Assembly: GCF_000429325.1 (NCBI RefSeq)
Contig: NZ_AUBQ01000005.1
Span: forward strand, 186,001 to 250,000
Reading direction: 5' to 3'
Origin: Fundidesulfovibrio putealis DSM 16056
GTDB taxonomy: Bacteria; Desulfobacterota; Desulfovibrionia; Desulfovibrionales; Desulfovibrionaceae
Length of the DNA: 64,000 nt
Each line of letters begins with the position of its first letter. The first letter of the stretch is position 1. Shown in pieces: positions 32,985 through 41,818 of this stretch. The notes beneath the pieces were generated by a model. It saw only the letters and a list, made by a program, of their open reading frames with translations. It did no database searches and was not told where the DNA came from. The position numbers and the translations under genes were made by a program.

Positions 32985-33191
32985 TCATTCAACCTGGAAG
33001 CGGTCGTCAACGCTGTCCTCGTCATTTCCGCGTTCGATTTCTTCCAGGATGTCATCAAGTTCCACGGCTAGGTCTTCAAGGCGTGAACCATAGTTATCAA
33101 GATCTTCCGCGCCTTCCGCTTCGATGTCGTCGTGGACTTCACGGATAAAGTTGACCGCTTTTTCAAGCTTCTTCTTGAGGATTGCCTTCAT
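32985..33191 (-). CDS. Small acidic coiled-coil protein
   Basis: 68 residues, MKAILKKKLEKAVNFIREVH..., a basic N-terminal helix followed by a strongly acidic helical tail (RLEDLAVELDDILEEIERGN). No motif for a known family. Codon use is less GC-biased than in its neighbours. An AGGAGACTCCAG stretch upstream of the ATG gives a plausible ribosome site. Confidence 0.55.
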   Translation of the reverse strand: MKAILKKKLEKAVNFIREVHDDIEAEGAEDLDNYGSRLEDLAVELDDILEEIERGNDEDSVDDRFQVE

Positions 33192-33603
33192 CTGGAGTCT
33201 CCTGTGGTGAGAGTCAGGTGGTACGGGAGCTTGTGATTGACAGAGACCTTGTCATCAGCATCGGTTTCAATTTTACAACATATTCGGAAAAAGTCGAACA
33301 CGGCAATGCGTTTTGGTCGATCCCCGTCTCAAAAAAGCTTTTCGCTTCACATCGTGGGGGGGGATGGCAGGGGGCTGGGTGCTGTCCCGTCCGTGTCCTG
33401 GCGGGCGGGCTAGAACCGATGTGAAGACGATTCGTCGCCCGCCCGCCAGAACCCGACCGTGACAGCACCCAGCCCCCTGCACGCAAGTTCGATCTGCCTC
33501 AGCGAGACGTGGGGCAGGACGAAGACGCAGATGGTCCGTCGGGAGTATTCGAGGCAGTACATCCCGGCTATCTGACATCGTTGGGAACAATGATTTCAAG
33601 AAT
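33192..33603. other. Gene-free region containing a large nested inverted repeat (33,347-33,480)
   Basis: No credible ORF. Outer arms of 20 bp pair perfectly (33367-33386, GCAGGGGGCTGGGTGCTGTC, with 33461-33480). Inner arms of 12 bp also pair (33398-33409 with 33438-33449, CTGGCGGGCGGG). A third 10-bp pair CTTCACATCG/CGATGTGAAG (near 33348 and 33417) would form an alternative fold. It is unlike the palindromic repeats elsewhere in the window. Confidence 0.65.
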
Positions 33604-33641
33604 AAAAAAGCCCCGAAACGCGGCTTTGCGCGTTTCGGGGC
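33604..33641 (-). terminator. Intrinsic terminator after the RNase J gene
   Basis: A perfect 13-bp stem, GCCCCGAAACGCG/CGCGTTTCGGGGC, with six T residues on the minus strand, placed 130 bp downstream of the RNase J stop beyond a repeat element. Confidence 0.88.
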
Positions 33642-33671
33642 ATTCTTGCGAGTTCTCTGAACAGTAACGAT

Positions 33672-33767
33672 GCTGCCCGCGAAGCGGATGCAGGGTCCAG
33701 GGGGATCATCCCCCTGGCGGGTCCAGGGCAGAGCCCTGGGGGGGGGCAGGGGCTGCGCCCCAGCATT
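33672..33767. repeat. Intergenic GC-rich palindromic repeat, inverted copy
   Basis: It reads GCGAAGCGGATGCAGGGTCC, then CCAGGGGGATCATCCCCCTGG, CCAGGGCAGAGCCCTGG and GGGGCTGCGCCCC, i.e. the family in the opposite orientation, directly after the RNase J stop codon. Confidence 0.7.
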
Positions 33768-33770
33768 GCT

Positions 33771-35423
33771 CTACAACGAGATAAACAGCGGCACGACCAC
33801 CGGGTCGCGATCCAGCACTTTCCGGAAGAATCGCCGCAGGGCGGAGCGGATGCGTTCCTTGAGCTTGTCGGGGTTGCCGGGCGGTACGGAGTCGATGGTG
33901 TCCAGAATGATGCACTTGGCGTCTTCCAGCACGTGGGAGTAGTGCTGCTCGAACACGAAGCCTTTGGAGATCAGGTTGGGTCCGATCATGATCTGCCCGG
34001 TCTTCTCGTCCACCACGAGCATTACCACCACCATGCCTTCGCCCGCCAGGAGCTGGCGTTCCTTGAGCACGGTCTGTCCCACGTCGCCCACGCCCTTGCC
34101 GTCCACGTAGACCTGCTCCACCAGGATGGGGTCTTCCAGTCGGATGCCGCCCTCGCCCCGGAAGGTGATGGGCTGGCCGTCCTCGATGATGAGGGCGCGC
34201 TCGGGGGTGACGCCGTGCTCCAGGGCCAGCCTGCGGTGCTTGACCAGATGGCGGTATTCGCCGTGCACGGGGATGAAGAATTTGGGCCGCACGGTGCCGA
34301 GCATGATGGACAGCTCTTCCTTGTGGGCGTGGCCGGAGGCGTGGATGGCCTGCACGCGGTCGTAGAGCACCTCGGCGCCCAGGCGGTAGAGCTTGTCGAT
34401 GAGCTTGTAGATGGCGCGGATGTTTCCGGGGATGAAGCGCGAGCTCATGAGCACCAGATCGCCTGCCTGCACGCGCATCTGGCGGTGGTCGCCTGCGGCG
34501 AGGCGCGAGAGGGCGGAGAGCGGTTCGCCCTGGGAGCCGGTGACCAGAAGAACGCACTTTTCCAGCGGCAGGCCGGGCATTTCGTCGAGCGAGGCCCAGA
34601 CACCGGGGGGCATGCGCAGATAGCCGAGGTCCCGCGCCAGTTCGATGTTGCTGGCGAGGCTTCTGCCGGACACGGCCACGCGCTTGCCTGTCTCGTGGGC
34701 GAGATCGAAGATCTCCTGCATGCGCTGGATGTGGCTGGAGAAGAGCGTGACGATGATGCGTCCGGTGGCCTTGCGGAAAATTTCGCCCAGGGACTGCTTG
34801 ATCTCCATCTCGGTGAGCGCGAAGCCTTCGCGCTCCACGTTGGTGGAGTCGGAGAGCATGCACAGGATGCCGGGGTCGGAGAAGGCGCTGAAGGCGTCCA
34901 GGTCGGTGAGGTGTCCGTCCAGGGGGTAGCGGTCGATCTTGAAGTCGCCGGTGTGGACGATGCGGCCCACCGGGGTCTCGATGCCCAGGCCGTAGCTGTG
35001 CACGATGGAGTGGCACACCTGGAAGAAATTGAAGGCGAAGGGGCCGATCTCCACGCGGTCGTTCTTCTGGACGGGGCGCAGGTCGGCTGTTTTCAGCAGA
35101 TCGTGCTCTTCGAGCTTCTTGGCCACCAGGGCCAGGGTGAAGGGCGAGCCGTAGATGGGCGCGTCCACGTAGGGGAGCAGCCAGGGCAGCGCGCCGATGT
35201 GGTCCTCGTGTCCGTGGGTGAGGATGATGGCCTTGAGCTGGTGCTTGCGGGCCAGCACGAAATCGAAGCGGGGGATGACCACGTCCACGCCGAAGAGGTA
35301 GTCTTCGGGGAACATGAGGCCGCAATCCACCATGACCATGGAGTCGCCGCTTGAGATGCACAGGCAGTTCATGCCGATCTCGCCCAGGCCTCCCAGTGGG
35401 AAGAGGGTTACGTCGTCCGGCAT
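33771..35423 (-). CDS. rnj: Ribonuclease J
   Basis: 550 residues from the ATG at 35423 (AGGAG 8 bases upstream). Metallo-beta-lactamase/beta-CASP RNase with 5'-3' exonuclease and endonuclease activity. Zinc ligands THGHEDH (H70, H72, D74, H75), GDFKID, beta-CASP motifs (DSTN, VSGRSL, VTGSQGEPLSAL) and HASGHAHKEE, IPVHGEYRHL are all present. The start overlaps the end of plsC by 16 bases, so the two are co-translated. Confidence 0.95.
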   Translation of the reverse strand: MPDDVTLFPLGGLGEIGMNCLCISSGDSMVMVDCGLMFPEDYLFGVDVVIPRFDFVLARKHQLKAIILTHGHEDHIGALPWLLPYVDAPIYGSPFTLALVAKKLEEHDLLKTADLRPVQKNDRVEIGPFAFNFFQVCHSIVHSYGLGIETPVGRIVHTGDFKIDRYPLDGHLTDLDAFSAFSDPGILCMLSDSTNVEREGFALTEMEIKQSLGEIFRKATGRIIVTLFSSHIQRMQEIFDLAHETGKRVAVSGRSLASNIELARDLGYLRMPPGVWASLDEMPGLPLEKCVLLVTGSQGEPLSALSRLAAGDHRQMRVQAGDLVLMSSRFIPGNIRAIYKLIDKLYRLGAEVLYDRVQAIHASGHAHKEELSIMLGTVRPKFFIPVHGEYRHLVKHRRLALEHGVTPERALIIEDGQPITFRGEGGIRLEDPILVEQVYVDGKGVGDVGQTVLKERQLLAGEGMVVVMLVVDEKTGQIMIGPNLISKGFVFEQHYSHVLEDAKCIILDTIDSVPPGNPDKLKERIRSALRRFFRKVLDRDPVVVPLFISL

Positions 35424-36145
35424 GACCGTCGCTCCTGATAGGCTGTTTCCATGTGTTCCTTGAGCCAGAGTCTGAAGTCCTCGCGCTGTTTCAGGGTGTA
35501 CCGCTCGGAGGGATCGAAGGGCGCGAGGGCTTCGATGTGCACCACTCCGGGGTTGGGAATCCAGGACCCGCGCGGCAGCACCTCGTAGGAGCCGGTCATG
35601 ATGACCGGCGCCACGGGGCGGTTGCACTTGAGCGCCATGATCATGCCGCCGATCTTGAAGTCGCCCAGGTGTTCGGGGGTGTCGCTGCGGGTCCCCTCGG
35701 GAAAGATGAGCACGGAGATGCCGCGTTCCGCTGCGGCCACGGCGTCGTCGATGGACTTCATGGCCTTGCGCGAGTTTTCCCGCAGGATGGAAATGTGCCC
35801 GGTGCGCACCATGGCCGGGCCGAACAGGGGAATCCTGAACAAGGCCTCCTTGGCCACGAAGCGCACGTTCCAGTGCTTGCCGAGCGCCGCCAGGATCAGC
35901 GGGATGTCGAACTGGCTCTGGTGGTTGGCCAGGAACACGTAGGGCGTGGACGGGTCCAGCCTGGAGGTGTCCACCTTGATGCGCACCCCGGATATCCACA
36001 GGCCCAGCCTGGCCCATTGGCACTGACACCAATGGGCCACGCTGGCGTTCTTCCCGATCCCGGCCGTGAGCCAGCATGCGGCGCTGACGCCAACGGTCAG
36101 GAGCGGGAAGAACAGAACGAACAGGATCTTGTGCAGAATGGCCAT
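35408..36145 (-). CDS. plsC: 1-acyl-sn-glycerol-3-phosphate acyltransferase
   Basis: 245 residues from the ATG at 36145 (36184 possible but overlapping the gene before). Makes phosphatidic acid. N-terminal membrane anchor (ILFVLFFPLLTVGVSAACWL), the catalytic H-x4-D motif NHQSQFD (H75, D80), RTGHISILREN, FPEGTRS and the later VAPVIMTGS. Length is normal. Sits between a small acidic protein gene and RNase J. Confidence 0.93.
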   Translation of the reverse strand: MAILHKILFVLFFPLLTVGVSAACWLTAGIGKNASVAHWCQCQWARLGLWISGVRIKVDTSRLDPSTPYVFLANHQSQFDIPLILAALGKHWNVRFVAKEALFRIPLFGPAMVRTGHISILRENSRKAMKSIDDAVAAAERGISVLIFPEGTRSDTPEHLGDFKIGGMIMALKCNRPVAPVIMTGSYEVLPRGSWIPNPGVVHIEALAPFDPSERYTLKQREDFRLWLKEHMETAYQERRSCRTT

Positions 36146-36155
36146 CTGGCGCGTG

Positions 36156-36371
36156 CTATTCGGCTTCCTCGGTCTCGTGGTCATGGTCGCATCCGCAGGC
36201 GGATTCGATGGTCACGACGATCTGGGTGGCGTCGAGCAGAGCGCCGGAGATGTCCTTCAGCTGGGTGCTGGTAAGGGTTTCGGCGTCCAGCATTTCAGCG
36301 GCCTTGAACACGACGCGCATGGCGTTTTCCAGGAGCAGGTCCTGGGGGTCGATCTCGAATTCTTCTTCCAC
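36156..36371 (-). CDS. Small acidic hypothetical protein with Cys/His tail
   Basis: 71 residues from a GTG at 36371 with AGGAG 6 bases upstream. Helical, acidic (EEEFEIDPQDLLLENAMRVV), ending ESACGCDHDHETEEAE, a possible metal-binding C-x-C-x-H-x-H end. Ten bases upstream of plsC, probably the same transcript. No family recognised. Confidence 0.65.
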   Translation of the reverse strand: MEEEFEIDPQDLLLENAMRVVFKAAEMLDAETLTSTQLKDISGALLDATQIVVTIESACGCDHDHETEEAE

Positions 36372-36442
36372 GTGACTCTCCTGAGTATTGTATAGGGAAT
36401 GAACGTCAACAAGGGGTGTGTAGCGTCCCGGGCGGGAAAAAT

Positions 36443-36679
36443 CTAGGCCTCGGGGGCAAGATGGCGCACGATGATCTCCAGATCCTGCGGGCGCGACTTT
36501 GCCCCGAGCGACACGGAGTGCCCGTGCACCCGGAAGGCGCCGTCCGTTGCCTCGACGTATCCGGCGGACAGGACGCTCGAGTAGGGGACCAGCTCGCGCA
36601 TCTCGCCGTGGCTTATGCGGCTGGGGAACAGGATGGGCGCCGGGTGCCCGGCGAAATCCTCGAAGATGATGTATTTCAT
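36443..36679 (-). CDS. Conserved hypothetical protein
   Basis: 78 residues from the ATG at 36679 (AGAGG upstream), MKYIIFEDFAGHPAPILFPS... It is a compact strand-rich protein (FPSRISHGEMRELVPYSSVL, SAGYVEATDGAFRVHGHSVS). Its well-formed codon use and ribosome site support a real gene, upstream of the 36156 gene by about 70 bases. Role unknown. Confidence 0.65.
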   Translation of the reverse strand: MKYIIFEDFAGHPAPILFPSRISHGEMRELVPYSSVLSAGYVEATDGAFRVHGHSVSLGAKSRPQDLEIIVRHLAPEA

Positions 36680-36962
36680 GGCAGCCTCTCTTCTGAGGGT
36701 AGGCTTTTTCCAGAAGATTGTCGACGGGTGTAACTTGCGGCAGTGGTTCATGGCTCATGATTTGAACAGTTGTTCATTTTTCTGGTGTGGGATCAGGTAG
36801 GGAAAGGGAGTTTCCGGAGGGGAGATGATATAAATCTGCCATGCGGTGCTTGTTTGTTGACTGGTGTGTGACGAATGGCTACGGAGAGTGCTGGCGTGAC
36901 GCATGGTGCGATGCGTTGGAAGCGATCCGTTTTTCCAGGTGCTGTTTGGTTAGCGCTGCAAA

Positions 36963-37427
36963 ATGCTAGGGGGGCACGTGGACGCATCGATCTTTCAGGG
37001 CCTTGGGCCAAGGATGCAGGTCCATGAACTCGGCATGATGCGCAGCGAGATAGCTGCTGCTCATGGCGTGCTGCTGGATGCTGTTCCGGTGGCGCTCGCG
37101 GTGTTGAACGAGTTCTGGCAGGTGCTCTTCACCAATGCACGGTTCAATGCGCTGCTGGATCTGCGGGAGCCATTGTCCATCCTGGGTCTGCGCCTGGGAG
37201 AGATGAGCGGCTGCGCCAACGCCGGGACGTCGCTCAGCGGGTGCGGCACGTCTCTTTCCTGTCCCCAATGCTCTGTCTTCAAGATCGCCTACCGCGCGGA
37301 CCGCGACGCGGGGGCGAGCGTCTCCATGGTCCTTCCGGTGGTCGGCGCGGTCACGGTCGACGTGGGCATGGGGCTGGGCACGCCCGTGGGCGTCCCTCTT
37401 CGGGTCTGCTCCTTCTCTCCTGCCTGA
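36963..37427 (+). CDS. PAS-like small sensor protein
   Basis: Up to 154 residues; ATG 36963, GTG 36978 and ATG 37014 are all possible starts. Residues about 28-70 (EIAAAHGVLLDAVPVALAVL...WQVLFTNARFNALL) have a PAS-fold opening. A Cys-rich loop (GCGTSLSCPQC) resembles those in PAS regulators of this group. No output domain. It may be a signal-binding partner for another regulator. Confidence 0.55.
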   Translation: MLGGHVDASIFQGLGPRMQVHELGMMRSEIAAAHGVLLDAVPVALAVLNEFWQVLFTNARFNALLDLREPLSILGLRLGEMSGCANAGTSLSGCGTSLSCPQCSVFKIAYRADRDAGASVSMVLPVVGAVTVDVGMGLGTPVGVPLRVCSFSPA

Positions 37428-37593
37428 ACGCTTTCAGGTCCGCAGGCCGTCCTTGGCCCTGTTTTCTGCTTCGGGCCCTGCTTTAGTGCGGAATATGCCT
37501 GTATCCATCTTTACAAACTGCGGAACGTGATGTAATTACATCAGGCTTTTGCAGTGAGTATTTCAATTTCCCTTTTGATATAGAGAACTTACA

Positions 37594-38127
37594 ATGAGCT
37601 ACGTTCCGATGAACCTGCGCCGCCTGGTGGCCGATGTGCTGCCCAAGGGCTTCGAGGTCGCCAAGACCGGCGAAGAAGAGCCCTCCGGCGGCTACGAATA
37701 TTTCTACGTGCTGGACCCGGCCCGCCGCCGCCGCACCTTCTCCCACGCCAGCCCCACCCTGGACGAGCTGTACGGCGAGATCCGCAAGCTGGCCGTGGAA
37801 GTGCGCCGCCTGGACTACTGGAAGCGCAAGTCCGAGATCACCGACGCCGACATCGACGCCCTGGTGGAGAGCGTGTGCACCAACATGCCCAAGTTCAAGG
37901 GCCAGCGCTGGGGCTACGCCCAGTCCGACATGGCCACGCCCTGCTGCGGCACGGAGATCCCCGCCGGAAAGTGGTGGATTCACGAGGACGCCGGGATGCT
38001 GGGCCAGTTCGCTCCCATCGCCCAGAACGCGGGCTCGCCCGACGTGGTGTTCATGGACGCCGCCGACTTCGCCCGCTACCTGATCGAGCGCAAGGAGTCG
38101 CGCTTCGAGCGCTCCGTGCGCCAGTAG
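37594..38127 (+). CDS. Conserved hypothetical protein
   Basis: 177 residues, MSYVPMNLRRLVADVLPKGF... It has an alpha/beta N-terminus (GGYEYFYVLDPARRRRTFSH), a helical middle and a C-terminal segment with TPCCGTEIPAGKWWIHEDAG. The gene is strongly GC-biased like core genes and is followed by its own terminator. I do not recognise a family. Confidence 0.7.
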   Translation: MSYVPMNLRRLVADVLPKGFEVAKTGEEEPSGGYEYFYVLDPARRRRTFSHASPTLDELYGEIRKLAVEVRRLDYWKRKSEITDADIDALVESVCTNMPKFKGQRWGYAQSDMATPCCGTEIPAGKWWIHEDAGMLGQFAPIAQNAGSPDVVFMDAADFARYLIERKESRFERSVRQ

Positions 38128-38153
38128 CGCGGGCGTCAGACCAAAGAGCCTTC

Positions 38154-38188
38154 AAGCGCCGGGCGGCCATGCCGACCGGCGCTTTTTT
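38154..38188 (+). terminator. Intrinsic terminator
   Basis: A 9-bp stem, AAGCGCCGG/CCGGCGCTT, followed by TTTTTT, 27 bases after the stop of the 37594-38127 gene. Confidence 0.85.
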
Positions 38189-38255
38189 ATGGCCGCCCGC
38201 TGCCCTTGCGGCCTCGCCCCCTTCCTTGTATGGTCCGCGCGTTTTGGAGGCTGTC

Positions 38256-38876
38256 ATGCGCACACTCGTCTCGACGCTTTGCATATTCCTGCTGGCCTGC
38301 TCGGGCCTGGCTTTCGCCCAGGCGCAGCCCAAGCCCTACAAGATCGCCATCCTGGAGTTCGACCCTGTCACATCGGAGGCGGTCAAGGACAACCTGGGAC
38401 GCGTCACGGCGGAGTTTCTCATCACTGCCGCTGTGAATTCCGGTTCGTTTGGCGTGGTGGAACGTGCCGCCATAAAGAAGGTGCTGGATGAAATGCAGTT
38501 CGGCCAGGGCTCCAACGCGCCGGGCAGCGTGGCCCAGGCCATCGGAACCATGGTGGGCGCGCAGGGCGTGCTGACCGGGTCCGTGGCCAAGAACGGCAAC
38601 TCGGTGCGCCTGGACGCCCGGCTGGTGGACGTGGCCAGCGGCAGCATCGTGGCCGCGCGCAACGCCTACGCCAAGGGCGACCTGCGCTCCATCGCCACTG
38701 CGTCAGAACTTCTGGTGAGTCAGTTGGAGGGCGATCTGTCGCGCCTGACGCCTGCCGCGCCCAAGCCCGAATCAAAGCCCGAAGAGAAGCCTGCGGCCCC
38801 CCAGACCGTTCAGCCTGAGATTAAAGCACAGGAAAATCAACCTGTTATCTCAGAAGATAAACAGCCCGCCCAGTAG
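38256..38876 (+). CDS. CsgG/FlgO-type secreted protein
   Basis: 206 residues from the ATG at 38256 (TGGAGG upstream). A signal peptide (LVSTLCIFLLACSGLAFAQA) is followed by a CsgG-like alpha/beta domain (YKIAILEFDPVTSEAVKDNL, FGVVERAAIKKVLDEMQFGQ, MVGAQGVLTGSVAKNG, VRLDARLVDVASGSIV) and a Pro/Glu-rich tail. Such proteins are outer-membrane-associated in curli-like export or flagellar/adhesion contexts. No curli genes are nearby. Confidence 0.75.
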   Translation: MRTLVSTLCIFLLACSGLAFAQAQPKPYKIAILEFDPVTSEAVKDNLGRVTAEFLITAAVNSGSFGVVERAAIKKVLDEMQFGQGSNAPGSVAQAIGTMVGAQGVLTGSVAKNGNSVRLDARLVDVASGSIVAARNAYAKGDLRSIATASELLVSQLEGDLSRLTPAAPKPESKPEEKPAAPQTVQPEIKAQENQPVISEDKQPAQ

Positions 38877-39150
38877 ACTTCCGTGCTCTGATATGTTTCT
38901 GCAACGTACTGTTGCGCCCTGTGTCGCCACTGCAACAGGGACGCTTCAATATGTTGTAATGCAAATGAAAGGAAAAAATGGGTTGCATGGGTTTGCCGTG
39001 TTGCGCTAGGGATTTTCCGACCCGCACGAGGTGAACGCATCCTGCCCTCCAGGATGACCGGTTTCCACGCAACAGGCCGCACCCAGGTCTGTCCCCCGTG
39101 GACCGGGACAAGCTGACAACCGGCGACCAGCCGATATGGAGATCGACGGA
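38877..39150. other. Intergenic stretch without a recognisable gene
   Basis: 274 bp between the CsgG-like and carboxypeptidase genes. It contains short inverted repeats (GCAACGTACTGTTGC near 38902; GTTGC...GCAAC around 38915-38935) but no clear terminator or RNA gene. Confidence 0.4.
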
Positions 39151-40377
39151 ATGCGCAGATGGACGGTGTTCGTAGCCGCCTTGGTAGTGCTCAGCATGCT
39201 CTTGCCGGGCGATTTCTCGCTGGCCAAGTCCACCCAGACCGAGCAGTCCGGAAAGAAGACCGCCGCGAAGGTGGAGTCTTCGGCCAAATCTTCCGCCAAG
39301 AAAGACGGCGGGCAGTCGTCAAAGTCCACACGCAACGCCAAGGCCGAATCCAAGAAGGATGTGGCGAACCAGTCTTCCAAGACTGGAGCCAAGGCCGAGG
39401 GCAAGGCCGGGACAAAGTCTGCGGGCAAGTCCGAGGCCAAGTCCGGCGAAAAGGCTGCCGACACCGCCAAGTCGAAGTCGGCGTCCAAGGGGAAGAAGCG
39501 CGCTGCGGGTGAGGCCAGGGAGTCCAGGCAGGCAAAGGCCGCTCCCCCGGCGCTTCCGGATTCCTACAAGGGCGAATTCGGCGTGGACACCAAGGCCGCA
39601 CTGGTCATGGACATGCAGACCGGGCGCGTGCTCTTCGCGCAGGAGCCCGACATGCCCATCCCCCCTGCCTCGCTCACCAAGGTGCTCACCCTGTTCCTCA
39701 TCAATGAACGCCTGCGCGAGGGCACCCTGAAGCTCGACGAGTCCATCCCCGTCAGCCAGGAAGCCAGCCACGCGGGCGGCTCCACCATGCGCCTGAAGAC
39801 CGGAGAGTCCGTCACCCTGGACGACCTCATCAAGGGCATCGCCATCGCCTCCGCCAACGACGGCTGCGTGGCCGTGGCCGAATACCTGGGCAAGGGCGAC
39901 ACCCACCCCTTCGTGGAAGCCATGAACCGCAAGGCCAAAGAGATCGGCATGGCCAACTCCCAGTTCTTCAATCCCAACGGCCTGCCCGCCGAAGGGCAGG
40001 TCACCACCGCCCGCGACATGGCCGTGCTGGCCCAGACCTACCTGAAGACCTTCCCCGAGACCCTGTCCATCCACTCCATGACCGAGTTCACCCGCAACAA
40101 CCGCGTCCGGCACAACTCCAACTCCCTTTTGGGCAAGGTGGAGGGCGTGGACGGGCTGAAGACCGGCTTCGTGTGCGCTTCCGGGTTCAACATCGTGGTC
40201 ACGGCCAAGCGCGGCGATACCCGTCTGGTTGCTGTGGTGCTCGGGGCCAAGAACCGCCGCATCCGCGAGCGCGAGGCCACCCGTCTGGTGGAGGAAGGCT
40301 TCAAGATCGTCGCCGCCGAAAAGAGCGGTTCGCATCAGCAGGTGGCCATGCATGGCAAGGACCCGATGCCCCACTAG
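39151..40377 (+). CDS. D-alanyl-D-alanine carboxypeptidase (peptidase S11) with basic low-complexity linker
   Basis: 408 residues from the ATG at 39151 (39136 possible). Signal peptide (WTVFVAALVVLSMLLPGDFS), then about 100 residues rich in Lys, Ser and Ala (residues ~30-130). The PBP5-like catalytic domain has S174-L-T-K177, S234-A-N236 and K337-T-G. It trims peptidoglycan stem peptides in the periplasm. The C-terminal beta domain of E. coli PBP5 is absent. The Lys-rich linker is unusual and may bind acidic wall or surface polymers, which is inference. Confidence 0.88.
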   Translation: MRRWTVFVAALVVLSMLLPGDFSLAKSTQTEQSGKKTAAKVESSAKSSAKKDGGQSSKSTRNAKAESKKDVANQSSKTGAKAEGKAGTKSAGKSEAKSGEKAADTAKSKSASKGKKRAAGEARESRQAKAAPPALPDSYKGEFGVDTKAALVMDMQTGRVLFAQEPDMPIPPASLTKVLTLFLINERLREGTLKLDESIPVSQEASHAGGSTMRLKTGESVTLDDLIKGIAIASANDGCVAVAEYLGKGDTHPFVEAMNRKAKEIGMANSQFFNPNGLPAEGQVTTARDMAVLAQTYLKTFPETLSIHSMTEFTRNNRVRHNSNSLLGKVEGVDGLKTGFVCASGFNIVVTAKRGDTRLVAVVLGAKNRRIREREATRLVEEGFKIVAAEKSGSHQQVAMHGKDPMPH

Positions 40378-40402
40378 ACTTGCGGCCTGCTTGCACGTAC
40401 TC

Positions 40403-40438
40403 CGGGCGTCCGGCCACAGGGCCGGACGCCCGTTTTTT
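40403..40438 (+). terminator. Intrinsic terminator of the carboxypeptidase gene
   Basis: A perfect 13-bp stem, CGGGCGTCCGGCC/GGCCGGACGCCCG, with loop ACAG and seven T residues, located just before the aldehyde dehydrogenase gene. Confidence 0.93.
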
Positions 40439-40450
40439 TGAGGTTCAGCA

Positions 40451-41809
40451 ATGTTAAGCACAAATCCCGCCACCGGCCAGGAGATCGCCCGGTACGAGTG
40501 GCACACCCCCGCCCAGGTCGAGGACATCCTCGCCGTCAACCAGACAGCGCTTCGCTGCTGGCGCAATTTCCGCATTCCGGAGCGCGGCGCGTGCCTGCAC
40601 AAGGCCGCCGACATCCTGGCTGCGCGCACCACCGAGCTGGCCGCGCTCATAACCGCCGAGATGGGAAAGCCCGCAGGCGAGGCCCTGGCCGAGATGAAGC
40701 GCTGCGTGAACGTCTGCCGCTTCTACGCCGACCACACCGAAGAGATGCTGCGCCCGGAGAAGCCCGCCGGAGCCCCCGAGGACGCAAGCATCGTGTTCGA
40801 TCCCCTGGGCGCGGTGCTGGCCATCATGCCCTGGAACTTCCCCTTCTGGCAGGTGCTGCGCTGCGCCGCCCCGGTGCTCATGGCCGGGAACTCCTTCCTG
40901 CTCAAGCACGCCCCGTCGGTCACCGGCTGCGCTTTGGCCGTGGAGGAGATCTTCTCGCAGTGCGGCATGCCCGCTGACCTCATGCGCACGCTCGTCCTGC
41001 CCGACGAGCGCGTGGCAGCCGTGATCGAGGACCGGCGCGTGCGCGCCGTGAGCCTCACCGGCTCCTGCCGGGCCGGGGCCGCCGTGGCCGCCGCAGCCGG
41101 TGGCGCGCTCAAGAAGGCCGTGTTGGAGCTTGGAGGGTCCGACCCGTTCATCGTGCTGGCCGACGCGGATATCACCCTGGCCGCAACCTCTGCCGTGGGC
41201 GCGCGCTTCTACAACGCCGGACAGACCTGCGTTTCCGCCAAGCGCTTCCTGGTGGCGCGTCCTGTGGTGAACGAATTCATAGAGCGCATGGCCCACGGGG
41301 TGAGCCTGCTCAAGATGGGCGATCCCACCCGGCCAGAGGTGCGCATCGGCCCCATGGCCCGCGACGACCTGCGCCGCAACCTGGAGCGACAGGTCAGCGA
41401 GTCCGTGGCCATGGGCGCGCGCGTGGTGCTGGAGGGCGGGCCTGAGCCCGGGCCGGGGTTCTATTTCAGGCCGGTGATCCTGGCTGACGTGCGCCCCGGC
41501 ATGCCCGTGTTCGAGGAAGAAGTGTTCGGCCCGGTGGCCAGCATCACCACGGTGCACGACGCCGAGGAGGCCCTGCGCCTGGCCAACCGCACCCGCTTCG
41601 GCCTTGGGGCCAGCGTCTGGAGCCGCAACGCCGCCCTGGCGCGCAAGCTGGCCGGGCTCATCGAAGCCGGGACCGTGGCCGTGAACGCCCTGGTGAAGTC
41701 CGACCCCAGGCTGCCGTTCGGCGGCGTGAAGGACTCGGGCTTCGGGCGCGAGCTTGGACGCCAGGGGCTCCTGGAGTTCGTCAACGCCAAGGTGCTGCGC
41801 CTGCCGTAA
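40451..41809 (+). CDS. Aldehyde dehydrogenase (succinate-semialdehyde dehydrogenase type)
   Basis: 452 residues. NAD(P)-dependent ALDH with PWNFPFWQVLR, the general base E226 (VLELGGSDPF) and catalytic C260 (YNAGQTCVSAKRF), EEVFGPVASI and the final LPFGGVKDSGFGRELGRQG. Length and motifs fit the short GabD/Sad group that oxidises succinate semialdehyde or similar aldehydes. It is a single gene between a terminator and a convergent chemoreceptor. Confidence 0.9.
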   Translation: MLSTNPATGQEIARYEWHTPAQVEDILAVNQTALRCWRNFRIPERGACLHKAADILAARTTELAALITAEMGKPAGEALAEMKRCVNVCRFYADHTEEMLRPEKPAGAPEDASIVFDPLGAVLAIMPWNFPFWQVLRCAAPVLMAGNSFLLKHAPSVTGCALAVEEIFSQCGMPADLMRTLVLPDERVAAVIEDRRVRAVSLTGSCRAGAAVAAAAGGALKKAVLELGGSDPFIVLADADITLAATSAVGARFYNAGQTCVSAKRFLVARPVVNEFIERMAHGVSLLKMGDPTRPEVRIGPMARDDLRRNLERQVSESVAMGARVVLEGGPEPGPGFYFRPVILADVRPGMPVFEEEVFGPVASITTVHDAEEALRLANRTRFGLGASVWSRNAALARKLAGLIEAGTVAVNALVKSDPRLPFGGVKDSGFGRELGRQGLLEFVNAKVLRLP

Positions 41810-41818
41810 GCCCCGTTT

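Noticed and set aside
33706-35361. 551-residue minus-strand frame overlapping RNase J
   Set aside because: Arg/Pro/His-rich alternative frame of the RNase J gene.
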